A stretch of 25,089 nucleotides of DNA from an uncultured Eubacteriales bacterium (lineage in GTDB: Bacteria; Bacillota; Clostridia; Oscillospirales; Acutalibacteraceae). Positions 1 to 5,516 of this stretch are shown piece after piece. A program made the translations under genes and the position numbers. Where the stretch lies: NCBI GenBank assembly GCA_934444695.1, contig CAKSDF010000011.1:1-25089 (forward strand), written 5' to 3'. How positions within the stretch are numbered: position 1 is the first letter of the stretch; every line of letters starts with the position of its first letter. Under the pieces are notes generated by a model that saw only the letters and a program-made list of their open reading frames with translations, made no database searches and was not told the DNA's origin.

Positions 1-2
1 AG

Positions 3-56
3 GGCGCGGCAAGCTCTTTTGCCTGTGCGGCAATAGTTTTCGAAGACAATACATAA
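3..56 (+). CDS. Possible C-terminal tip of an upstream gene (partial)
   Basis: One plus-strand frame stays open from the window edge and ends GAASSFACAAIVFEDNT followed by TAA at 54-56. Only 17 residues are visible, so no family can be named. The composition is protein-like, and a hairpin begins 15 bases after the stop, which is the usual arrangement for a gene end. The other two plus frames also run through the first bases, so this could be chance. Confidence 0.3.
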   Translation, partial: GAASSFACAAIVFEDNT

Positions 57-71
57 ACCCCCTGATAAAAT

Positions 72-115
72 CAAAGGAGCGGGTCGCCCCACTCCTTTGT
101 CAATAGTTTATTTTC
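72..115 (+). terminator. Hairpin, possible terminator
   Basis: CAAAGGAG (72-79) and CTCCTTTG (92-99) form a perfect 8-bp stem, with a further GGG/CCC pairing inside the loop. The plus-strand tail (TCAATAGTTTATTTT) is only moderately U-rich. The minus-strand tail (ATTTTAT) is similar, so direction is uncertain. It could end the gene leaving the window at its left edge. Confidence 0.4.
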
Positions 116-327
116 ACCGTAATTACTATACCATATTATACGCAAAAAATCAAGTGCTTAAACGCCGAATATTATAACGAATTATACCTATATAAAGGGC
201 GCCTTTTTGGTCATAATTACCTTTGTATTAGCCACATTACGGATTCAACGGCAATTTAAGCGCCGTGCAGGCAGATCTTCGGCCGAAAATCCTCCCAGTA
301 CGCCATAAATTCGTTGAAGCGTCAACA
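116..327. other. AT-rich intergenic spacer
   Basis: No credible ORF. It contains a small dyad, AAAGG-GCG-CCTTT (194-206), that could be a weak terminator for the DUF4190 gene on the minus strand. Nothing else is recognisable. Confidence 0.4.
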
Positions 328-1275
328 TCAGCGATAATAGGAAGATGAGGATAATACGGCCGCAGATCCAAGAAACGCAAAAATAACATAAAGCGAGAAA
401 ACAAGACCTATGATCGAACAAACAAATCCCGCGACTGCCGCGCCTCGGCCCGGCTCGCCATTTTGGTAACCTTTCATAGACTTTACACCGAGTACAAGTC
501 CTATTATCGACAGTATAAACCCTATTCCGGTGGCGGAAAAAATAATGCTTAGTATCCCAAGCACAAGGCTTGCGGTGGCATTTCCTTTGTTAGGATTCTG
601 CGGCGCCGCATAAGGACGTCCGTAATATCCGTTTTGTCTGTAATAGGGAGGGACGTTTCCGTTGCTATAATACGGCGGAATATTTGCATTGTTATAATAC
701 GGCGGAACGCTTCCATTATATTGTGGAGCGTTGCCATAGGGCGGCATATTGTTTTGCTGCGGATTTCCGTATTGCGGCCGGTCAAAAGGCTTACTGTACA
801 TCGGCTGACCATCCACCGGCTGACCGTTAGTCTGCTGATCACCATAAGGCCGACCGTTAACAGGCTGTCGTTCAAAGGGACGTCCGCCGAAATCCTGATC
901 ACCGAGTATCTGCTCGCCGTACTGCCGCGGATCATAAGACTGCCCACCGGTCGCCGGTCGGTCACCGGGGCAATCGCAAGGCCGATCATGCGGCTGATCA
1001 AAAGACTGATTGTTATCGGATGCGCCACCTTCGGTGTACTGCGCACCACAATCGCCCAAAACGACCGTAGCACCGTTATTTCCGCCAACGGGAGGCTCGG
1101 AATCAGCCTGCCGTACAGCAAAATCGCCGTCGGTATTTTGCGCAGTCACAGCGCCGTGTATGTCATTGCCTGCACCCTCTTTTTCGGCAAAAGATCCGCC
1201 AATGGCATTTCCGCACACTCTGCAGAATCTTTCCCCGTCGCCGCACTGTTTGCCGCAATTTTTGCAATACTTCAT
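328..1275 (-). CDS. Zinc-ribbon and DUF4190 membrane protein with low-complexity linker
   Basis: A 315-residue protein in three parts. Residues 4-21 form a zinc ribbon (C4, C7, C18 and C21, plus C11). Residues 25-230 are a hydrophilic linker with GQP, GRP, PPYY and PPYG units, rich in Gly, Pro, Gln, Asn and Tyr. Residues 232-312 hold two hydrophobic segments around a GxVLGxKS-type motif, the DUF4190 pattern. Such proteins are predicted to sit in the membrane with the zinc ribbon in the cytoplasm; their biochemical function is not established. The start is ATG at 1275, preceded by GGGGGAAAGAG. A good promoter lies 52 bases upstream. The gene is monocistronic and diverges from the cohesin gene. 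The domain calls come from residue patterns, not from a search. Confidence 0.8.
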   Translation of the reverse strand: MKYCKNCGKQCGDGERFCRVCGNAIGGSFAEKEGAGNDIHGAVTAQNTDGDFAVRQADSEPPVGGNNGATVVLGDCGAQYTEGGASDNNQSFDQPHDRPCDCPGDRPATGGQSYDPRQYGEQILGDQDFGGRPFERQPVNGRPYGDQQTNGQPVDGQPMYSKPFDRPQYGNPQQNNMPPYGNAPQYNGSVPPYYNNANIPPYYSNGNVPPYYRQNGYYGRPYAAPQNPNKGNATASLVLGILSIIFSATGIGFILSIIGLVLGVKSMKGYQNGEPGRGAAVAGFVCSIIGLVFSLYVIFAFLGSAAVLSSSSYYR

Positions 1276-1326
1276 ACTCTTTCCCCCATTTATCGATTTT
1301 TAAAAGAATATCTTCCTCATAACTAC

Positions 1327-1355
1327 AATATAATATTAAACAGAATTTTTTTCAA
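1327..1355 (-). promoter_or_regulatory. Sigma-A promoter of the DUF4190 gene
   Basis: On the minus strand, TTGAAA (1355-1350), a 17-base spacer and TATATT (1332-1327) lie about 52 bases before the ATG at 1275. Both boxes are close to consensus and the spacing is ideal. The rest of the spacer from 1276 to 1579 is very AT-rich and shows no gene. Confidence 0.7.
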
Positions 1356-1579
1356 GCAATATATTTCACATTTTGCGTTTTGTTGTAAAAAATTTTTTAA
1401 ATATTTATTTCTGTTTCTTTGTTTTGAAACGATTAAAAAAAATGAACATTCTCTGCAACCCGCATAAACACTGCATTACAGCCTTTACACCAAAATTTTC
1501 GAACCACAATTTAAACAAAAAGCCCTTTATTCAATGCTAATATTTCACATATAATATTAAATAAAATCCATTAAAAGTA

Positions 1580-1608
1580 TTGACAAATGCCGATTCCTTG
1601 GCTATAAT
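1580..1608 (+). promoter_or_regulatory. Consensus sigma-A promoter of the cohesin-dockerin gene
   Basis: TTGACA (1580-1585), exactly 17 bases, then TATAAT (1603-1608). Both boxes are perfect consensus, which predicts strong constitutive expression. The likely transcript start near 1615 gives a leader of under 30 bases. It also rules out the longer reading of the downstream frame, which would begin inside the promoter. Confidence 0.85.
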
Positions 1609-1642
1609 ATACAAAAAGACCTCGAAAGGAAGAAAAAATGCA

Positions 1643-2374
1643 ATGAAAAAGTTAGTATCCATATTATTGTGCGTGGCAATGCTTTGTGCAGTTTGCGTTA
1701 CTGCGTTTGCCGAAGGAGAGCCTACCACCTCCGCAGCCGTAGCAGTCGGTACTGTTGAAGGCGGAAAAGGTGAGAAGGTAACACTTCCTGTTTCCATCAC
1801 CGGCAACTCGGGAATCGCTTCCCTCACCGCAACCATCACTTATGACGCAGCTGCCCTTTCGGTTACCGATAAGGACGTTGCTCCCGCCGGAATTCTCGCA
1901 GGTGCAGTTGACACCGCAGATTCCTCTACAACCATGTATCAGGTAAATACCGCCGAAGCCGGAAAAATCTATGTAAGCTTCATCAAGACCGAAAACATCA
2001 CCGGTGACGGTATTCTCTTTAACATCGGTTTCACCATTAAGGCCGACGCTGCTGTTGGCGATTCCGCTGTTTCCATTGCCGTTGAAGAAATGGCAAATGC
2101 CGATGCAGCCATCTACACCGGATACACCGCAACCGCCGGTACCGTTAAGATCGGCGAAGCAAGCTTCATTTACGGCGACGTTGATGCAAACGGAACTGTT
2201 GAAGCCACCGACGCTCTGTGGGCACTTCAGGCTTATGTAGGATCAAGACAGCTTGTTGACAATGCTTTCAAAGCTGCCGATGTCAACCTCGACAATACGA
2301 TCGACACCTCCGATGCTCTTGCAATTCTCCAGTTTGCTGTCAAAATCCGCACCGAGCTTCCCGTTAAGAAATAA
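1643..2374 (+). CDS. Secreted cohesin domain + type I dockerin protein
   Basis: A 243-residue secreted protein. Residues 1-23 are a signal peptide (MKK, hydrophobic core, cleavage after AFA). Residues about 32-170 match a cohesin-type beta sandwich (VAVGTVEGGKGEKVTLPVSI, then strands ending TAGTVKIGE). Residues 177-235 are a type I dockerin with two calcium loops, DVDANGTVEATD and DVNLDNTIDTSD, both with intact ligands. In cellulosome and amylosome systems, cohesins bind dockerins of partner proteins, so one cohesin plus one dockerin would act as an adaptor linking an enzyme to a scaffold. Start: ATG 1643, with AAAGGAAG 10 bases upstream; the ATG at 1638 is out of frame. It is monocistronic, between a consensus promoter and a strong terminator. 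The cohesin call is from pattern only; another cohesin-like adhesion domain is possible. Confidence 0.85.
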   Translation: MKKLVSILLCVAMLCAVCVTAFAEGEPTTSAAVAVGTVEGGKGEKVTLPVSITGNSGIASLTATITYDAAALSVTDKDVAPAGILAGAVDTADSSTTMYQVNTAEAGKIYVSFIKTENITGDGILFNIGFTIKADAAVGDSAVSIAVEEMANADAAIYTGYTATAGTVKIGEASFIYGDVDANGTVEATDALWALQAYVGSRQLVDNAFKAADVNLDNTIDTSDALAILQFAVKIRTELPVKK

Positions 2375-2390
2375 TTGAATTAAGCCTTTA

Positions 2391-2424
2391 ACCGGCGTTC
2401 CGAAAACGGAACGCCGGTTTTTTT
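2391..2424 (+). terminator. Rho-independent terminator of the cohesin-dockerin gene
   Basis: ACCGGCGTTCCG, an AAAA loop, then CGGAACGCCGGT form a perfect 12-bp stem followed at once by a run of T. It starts 17 bases after the stop codon. Confidence 0.95.
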
Positions 2425-2435
2425 ATAGCTTTGTA

Positions 2436-2464
2436 TTGCAAAGAAGTTGTTTAAATGGTATAAT
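2436..2464 (+). promoter_or_regulatory. Sigma-A promoter of yfbR-thyA
   Basis: TTGCAA (2436-2441), 17 bases, TATAAT (2459-2464), about 50 bases before the yfbR ATG and directly after the preceding terminator. This makes yfbR-thyA an independent operon. Confidence 0.7.
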
Positions 2465-2514
2465 GAGCGAAAAGGATTTTTGTAATTCAAAAGCTGATAT
2501 TAAGAAGTGAAGAT

Positions 2515-3105
2515 ATGGAAAAGTTTAATTTTTTTGCAATGCTCTTTCGGATGAAATACATCAACCGATGGGCGCTTATGCGGTCAAGCCGCGAAGAAAA
2601 TCTTACCGAGCACAGTCTTGAAACGGCGGTCATTGCCCACTGTCTCGCGGTCATCAGAAACAAGCGTTTCGGCGGAAATGTTGACCCCGAGCGGGTGGCG
2701 GTTATGGGAATTTTCCACGATGCAAGCGAGATCATAACCGGCGATCTCCCCACCCCCGTCAAATACTATAACAAGGACATAAAAACCGCCTATAAGGAAC
2801 TTGAAAAGGAAGCCGATCTAAGGCTTCTCTCGATGCTTCCCGACGATTTAAAAGAAGCTTACGAGCCGTATTTTTCACCGGACGAACAGGACAGTGAACT
2901 TTGGCGGCTTTGCAAGGCGGCCGACAAGATCTCGGCCCTCATAAAATGCATTGAAGAAGGCAATATGGGAAACCCCGAGTTTAAAGAGGCCGAAAAATCC
3001 ACCCTTTCGCATATTAAAGAACTGGGCGTACCCGAAGCCGAGGTTTTCATAAAGGAATTCCTCCCCGCCTTCGGGCTGACCCTTGATGAACTTAATAAGG
3101 AGTAG
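2515..3105 (+). CDS. yfbR: HD-domain 5'-deoxynucleotidase, YfbR type
   Basis: A 196-residue cytoplasmic HD-superfamily phosphohydrolase that removes the phosphate from deoxynucleoside 5'-monophosphates. The sequence follows E. coli YfbR closely over its whole length (NRWALMR, ENLTEHSLE, RFGGNVDPER, FHDASEIITGDLPTPVKYYN). The metal ligands are at the family positions: H33, H68-D69 and D137. In E. coli this enzyme supports an alternative route from dCMP through deoxycytidine and deoxyuridine to dUMP, the substrate of thymidylate synthase. The stop codon directly abuts the thyA region, so the two are translated from one message. The start is ATG 2515 with a weak GAAGTGA upstream. Confidence 0.93.
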   Translation: MEKFNFFAMLFRMKYINRWALMRSSREENLTEHSLETAVIAHCLAVIRNKRFGGNVDPERVAVMGIFHDASEIITGDLPTPVKYYNKDIKTAYKELEKEADLRLLSMLPDDLKEAYEPYFSPDEQDSELWRLCKAADKISALIKCIEEGNMGNPEFKEAEKSTLSHIKELGVPEAEVFIKEFLPAFGLTLDELNKE

Positions 3106-3111
3106 ATGAAA

Positions 3112-3942
3112 ATGTCATATGCCGATCAGGTATTCGTAAAAAACTGCAAGGATATTTTAGAAAACGGAGTGTGGGACACCGATTTTGACGTGCGCCCTCA
3201 TTGGGACGACGGCACCCCCGCCCACACGGTCAAAAAGTTCTGCATTGTCAATCGTTATGACCTGCAAAAAGAATTTCCGTTAATGACTCTTCGCAAAATC
3301 AATTATACCGCTGCCATAGACGAGATTCTTTGGATATGGCAGAAGAAGTCCAACAACACCGTCGATCTCGCCAGCCACATATGGGACTCCTGGGCCGACG
3401 AAACCGGTTCCATCGGCAAGGCATACGGATATCAGCTCGGCATAAAGCATAAATACGCCGAGGGTGAATTTGACCAGGTCGACCGGGTGCTTTACGATCT
3501 CAAGCACAACCCCTGCTCCCGCAGAATTATGACCAATATATACAACCACAGCGACCTTCACGAGATGCACCTTTACCCCTGCGCATACAGTATGACCTTC
3601 AACGTCACCGGCAACAAGCTTAACGCCATTTTAAATCAGCGTTCCCAGGATATGCTGACAGCCAACAACTGGAACGTCTGCCAGTACAGTGCTCTCACGA
3701 TGATGATCGCTCAGGTAACGGGATTTGAACCGGGCGAGTTTGTGCACATCATCGCCGACGCACACATTTACGACCGCCACATCGACCTTGTAGAAGAGGT
3801 CATCGCAAAGCAGCCGTTTGAAGCACCCAAGGTGCACTTAACCCCCGATGTGGACGATTTTTATAAATTCACGGTGGATGATTTTATCGTTGAGGATTAT
3901 CAATTTCACAAGCTCGGTAAAAAGGTTCCAGTGGCCATCTAA
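3112..3942 (+). CDS. thyA: Thymidylate synthase
   Basis: A 276-residue ThyA enzyme that converts dUMP and 5,10-methylenetetrahydrofolate to dTMP and dihydrofolate. Visible catalytic features: the nucleophile C157 in LYPCAYS, the phosphate-binding arginines in PCSRRIM (R137, R138) and NQRSQD (R177), the pyrimidine-recognition N188 in NNWNVCQYS, and the HIY motif at 218-220. The start is chosen at ATG 3112: AAGGAG (3097-3102) is 9 bases from it but only 3 from the upstream in-frame ATG at 3106. Its SD lies inside the last codons of yfbR, which implies translational coupling. No dihydrofolate reductase gene is nearby. Length is normal for the family. Confidence 0.97.
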   Translation: MSYADQVFVKNCKDILENGVWDTDFDVRPHWDDGTPAHTVKKFCIVNRYDLQKEFPLMTLRKINYTAAIDEILWIWQKKSNNTVDLASHIWDSWADETGSIGKAYGYQLGIKHKYAEGEFDQVDRVLYDLKHNPCSRRIMTNIYNHSDLHEMHLYPCAYSMTFNVTGNKLNAILNQRSQDMLTANNWNVCQYSALTMMIAQVTGFEPGEFVHIIADAHIYDRHIDLVEEVIAKQPFEAPKVHLTPDVDDFYKFTVDDFIVEDYQFHKLGKKVPVAI

Positions 3943-4179
3943 CGGTGCATTGGGCAAGCAGCGCATAACCGAGTCACAGCACACAGAAAACGTGATACAC
4001 CGACAATAATACAACATATCGACAATAATACAATATACCAACATACCGTAATCAAAATCGGCAAGGGCGGCGCGATATCTTCGCACACATCTTTGCCGAT
4101 TTATTGATTTATTGTACCTTTTCGGCAAAACCTTCCCGCGCGGTCACCCCGTTTTACCGAAAAGCCGATATTTTGCGAG
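3943..4179. other. Convergent intergenic spacer with tandem repeat and weak terminator
   Basis: No gene is seen. A 19-bp tandem pair starting CGACAATAATACAA lies at 4001-4019 and 4020-4038. A 10-bp stem, AAATCGGCAA (4055-4064) with TTGCCGATTT (4093-4102), has a long loop and an A/T-rich tail, and may end the thyA transcript. Confidence 0.45.
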
Positions 4180-4449
4180 CTAAATGCCAAGCACCGAGCC
4201 TATCACCACCAGGGCTATGACCCCCGGCACTCCACCGAAAAACGATCCCGCCAAGGTATAGCCGTTAATCGCCACCGTTTGAGCGGTATATTTACCGATA
4301 AAGTACACGGCAAAAAGACAAATTACTCCTGCCATTCCCGACCAGAAAAGAGTACGAATGGGTTTTCCGTTTTTAAAAAGGACCACAAGCAGTATTATAC
4401 CTGTGATTATCAGCGCGGCATATACACCGTATTTTATCGCTGTCAGCAT
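4180..4449 (-). CDS. BofA-like integral membrane protein (pro-sigma-K processing inhibitor family)
   Basis: An 89-residue, almost wholly hydrophobic protein: a first membrane helix (residues 3-25), a short KNGKPIRT loop, then two more hydrophobic segments ending in GSFFGGVPGVIALVVIGSV. A glycine/proline-rich hydrophobic C-terminus of this kind is characteristic of BofA, which in Bacillus holds the SpoIVFB protease inactive in the forespore outer membrane. With spo0A in the same window, a sporulation role is plausible. The start is ATG 4449, preceded by GGAGG with 6 bases spacing. A longer reading to 4542 would run through the secG terminator and is rejected. It lies downstream of secG on the same strand. 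The family call rests on topology and the C-terminal motif. Confidence 0.7.
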   Translation of the reverse strand: MLTAIKYGVYAALIITGIILLVVLFKNGKPIRTLFWSGMAGVICLFAVYFIGKYTAQTVAINGYTLAGSFFGGVPGVIALVVIGSVLGI

Positions 4450-4507
4450 ATTATCCCTCCAAAACTTTTTGATTTCAGCCTTTTTTAAATAATATGCGGC
4501 TTGTCTT

Positions 4508-4550
4508 GAAAAAATAACGACGGGCGCTTTGAAATGCATCAAAGCGCCCG
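4508..4550 (-). terminator. Terminator of secG
   Basis: CGGGCGCTTTG (4521-4531) and CAAAGCGCCCG (4540-4550) form a perfect 11-bp stem with an 8-base loop. On the minus strand it is followed by TCGTTATTTTTT. It separates secG from the bofA-like gene. Confidence 0.75.
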
Positions 4551-4606
4551 TTTAAGGTTAAATATTATTTTGCAAACATACATCCGACAAAGCACAGACA
4601 CAACAT

Positions 4607-4625
4607 TGTCAACATACCGTTGACA
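4607..4625. repeat. Small perfect dyad downstream of secG
   Basis: TGTCAAC-ATACC-GTTGACA is a perfect 7-bp inverted repeat in the untranslated stretch between the secG stop and its terminator. It could be a short RNA hairpin or a protein-binding site. No function can be read from it. Confidence 0.5.
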
Positions 4626-4718
4626 CATTCCCGTGCGTCGCTTTGCCAAACCATTCAATCAAAGCATCAACATTCAAGCCTCGGCAAAATTGCATTACCG
4701 AAGCTTTTCCCGGCAAAA

Positions 4719-4970
4719 TTATTTGCTGAGAATGGAGATGACATCAGCCGCAATAACAAGCAGCATAAAGATGATGGTGATGTATTTGGTCACTCTCTGG
4801 AGTTTGGCCGAAAGGGTATGTGCCTTATTCTTGGAAAGGAAGGTATCGGCACCGCCGCTGACTGCACCGGCAACGCCCGATCTTCTGCCCTCCTGAAGAA
4901 GGATAACGGCGATTATAACGAGAGCGAATATTATAAGAAATGCACCTAAGAGTATTTCTGCGATTTTCAT
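4719..4970 (-). CDS. secG: Preprotein translocase subunit SecG
   Basis: An 83-residue inner-membrane protein, a non-essential stimulatory subunit of the SecYEG channel. It has the family layout: membrane helix 1 (about residues 3-25), then the conserved loop LLQEGRRSGVAGAVSGGADT with FLSK, then membrane helix 2 (about 59-79). The start is ATG 4970 (MKIAEI): GGAGG lies 9 bases before it but directly touches the upstream in-frame ATG at 4979. The gene has its own promoter and terminator. The rnr-smpB-ssrA genes that often follow secG in Firmicutes are not present here. Confidence 0.93.
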   Translation of the reverse strand: MKIAEILLGAFLIIFALVIIAVILLQEGRRSGVAGAVSGGADTFLSKNKAHTLSAKLQRVTKYITIIFMLLVIAADVISILSK

Positions 4971-5010
4971 TTGAAACATCCTCCGAATAGTATTTTCAAT
5001 TAGCCTTTTG

Positions 5011-5039
5011 AGTATAACACATTATTTCAGAAAAATCAA
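5011..5039 (-). promoter_or_regulatory. Sigma-A promoter of secG
   Basis: On the minus strand, TTGATT (5039-5034), 17 bases, TATACT (5016-5011), about 40 bases before the secG start. It is divergent from the candidate small-RNA promoter 38 bases away. Confidence 0.7.
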
Positions 5040-5076
5040 GACAAATTTTTCATAATAATATTTATTTTTAAAAAAG

Positions 5077-5107
5077 TTGTTATAAATCCGATTTTTGCGG
5101 TTATAAT
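5077..5107 (+). promoter_or_regulatory. Promoter of candidate small RNA
   Basis: TTGTTA (5077-5082) and a perfect TATAAT (5102-5107), with a spacer of 19 bases, slightly longer than ideal. The predicted transcript start is near 5114. No ORF follows on this strand. Confidence 0.55.
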
Positions 5108-5113
5108 ACCCTT

Positions 5114-5268
5114 GCGGGACAAACAAGAAGCGTTTGCTGTTTCTTCCGCAAATGTTTTTGACCTTTGCGGAAGTATTCGCAAATGCTTTAAAAACATTTT
5201 ATTAAAAGGCATTGGCCTTTTAAACCTTGTTAAAGGGGTTCGGTGAAATTTTCGCCGTTCCCCTTTTT
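5114..5268 (+). ncRNA. Candidate structured small RNA, about 155 nt
   Basis: Between a TATAAT box and a U-tailed hairpin, the plus strand folds into a coherent structure. A closing helix AACAAG/CUUGUU (5122-5127, 5226-5231) encloses two arms. Arm 1 is a long hairpin: AAGCGUUUGC (5128-5137) with GCAAAUGCUU (5179-5188), a symmetric 5x5 internal loop, then CUUCCGCAAA (5143-5152) with UUUGCGGAAG (5164-5173). Arm 2 is UUAAAAGGC-AUUG-GCCUUUUAA (5202-5223). The lower helix of arm 1 contains a G-U pair, and the terminator has its wobble pair only in the plus-strand RNA, which supports that direction. AAAUGUUUUU (5151-5160 region) could also pair with AAAAACAUUU (5190-5199), an alternative fold. The identity is unknown; 6S-like RNA is one possibility, but its central bubble is not clearly present. 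No SRP RNA, tmRNA or RNase P motif was seen. Confidence 0.55.
5232..5268 (+). terminator. Terminator of candidate small RNA
   Basis: AAAGGGG (5232-5238) pairs with CCCCTTT (5260-5266). After a 2x2 internal loop, CGGTGAA pairs with TTCGCCG through one G-U wobble. A T5 tract closes it. In the opposite strand the wobble becomes a mismatch and there is no U tract, so the plus strand is favoured. Confidence 0.75.
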
Positions 5269-5275
5269 CGTTTTT

Positions 5276-5482
5276 CGGCGGGTATATTGCCCATCAAACA
5301 GGTTTTTTACCGGCGGGTATGTCCCCCATCGGCCGATCGTTTTTATCGGCGTGTTATCGCCCGTTGAACAGGTTGTTTTTCAAGCTGTTATTTTTCAAGC
5401 TGTTGGACGATTTGGCAACCCCTTTTGCAGGAAAGCAGCCGTGTACGCCGTCAGCCGTCAACCGTCAGCTATCAGCCATCAG
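5276..5482. repeat. Cluster of degenerate intergenic tandem repeats
   Basis: Three different repeat types follow one another. First, three imperfect units of about 35-36 bases begin CGGCGGGTAT or CGGCGTGTTAT at 5276, 5311 and 5347. Second, a 15-bp tandem pair TTTTTCAAGCTGTTA lies at 5376-5404. Third, five in-register heptamers of the form CCRTCAR lie at 5448-5482. There is no ORF or mobile-element signature. They occupy the spacer downstream of the parC-like gene. Confidence 0.8.
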
Positions 5483-5516
5483 AAAGCACCATACCGCAAC
5501 CGCAAGCACTTAAGCA

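Noticed and set aside
634..1467. 277-codon plus-strand ORF opposite the DUF4190 gene
   Set aside because: Runs through the minus-strand gene and its promoter, with unnatural composition.
4450..4542. N-terminal extension of the bofA-like ORF to 4542
   Set aside because: Would pass through the secG terminator hairpin; ATG 4449 has a perfect GGAGG.
4620..4949. Plus-strand ORFs across secG
   Set aside because: Antisense to secG; no SD and not protein-like.
5114..5268. Firm identification of the small RNA as 6S RNA
   Set aside because: Size and the 3'-side hairpin fit loosely, but the closing stem is short and the large central bubble is not evident, so it is left unnamed.
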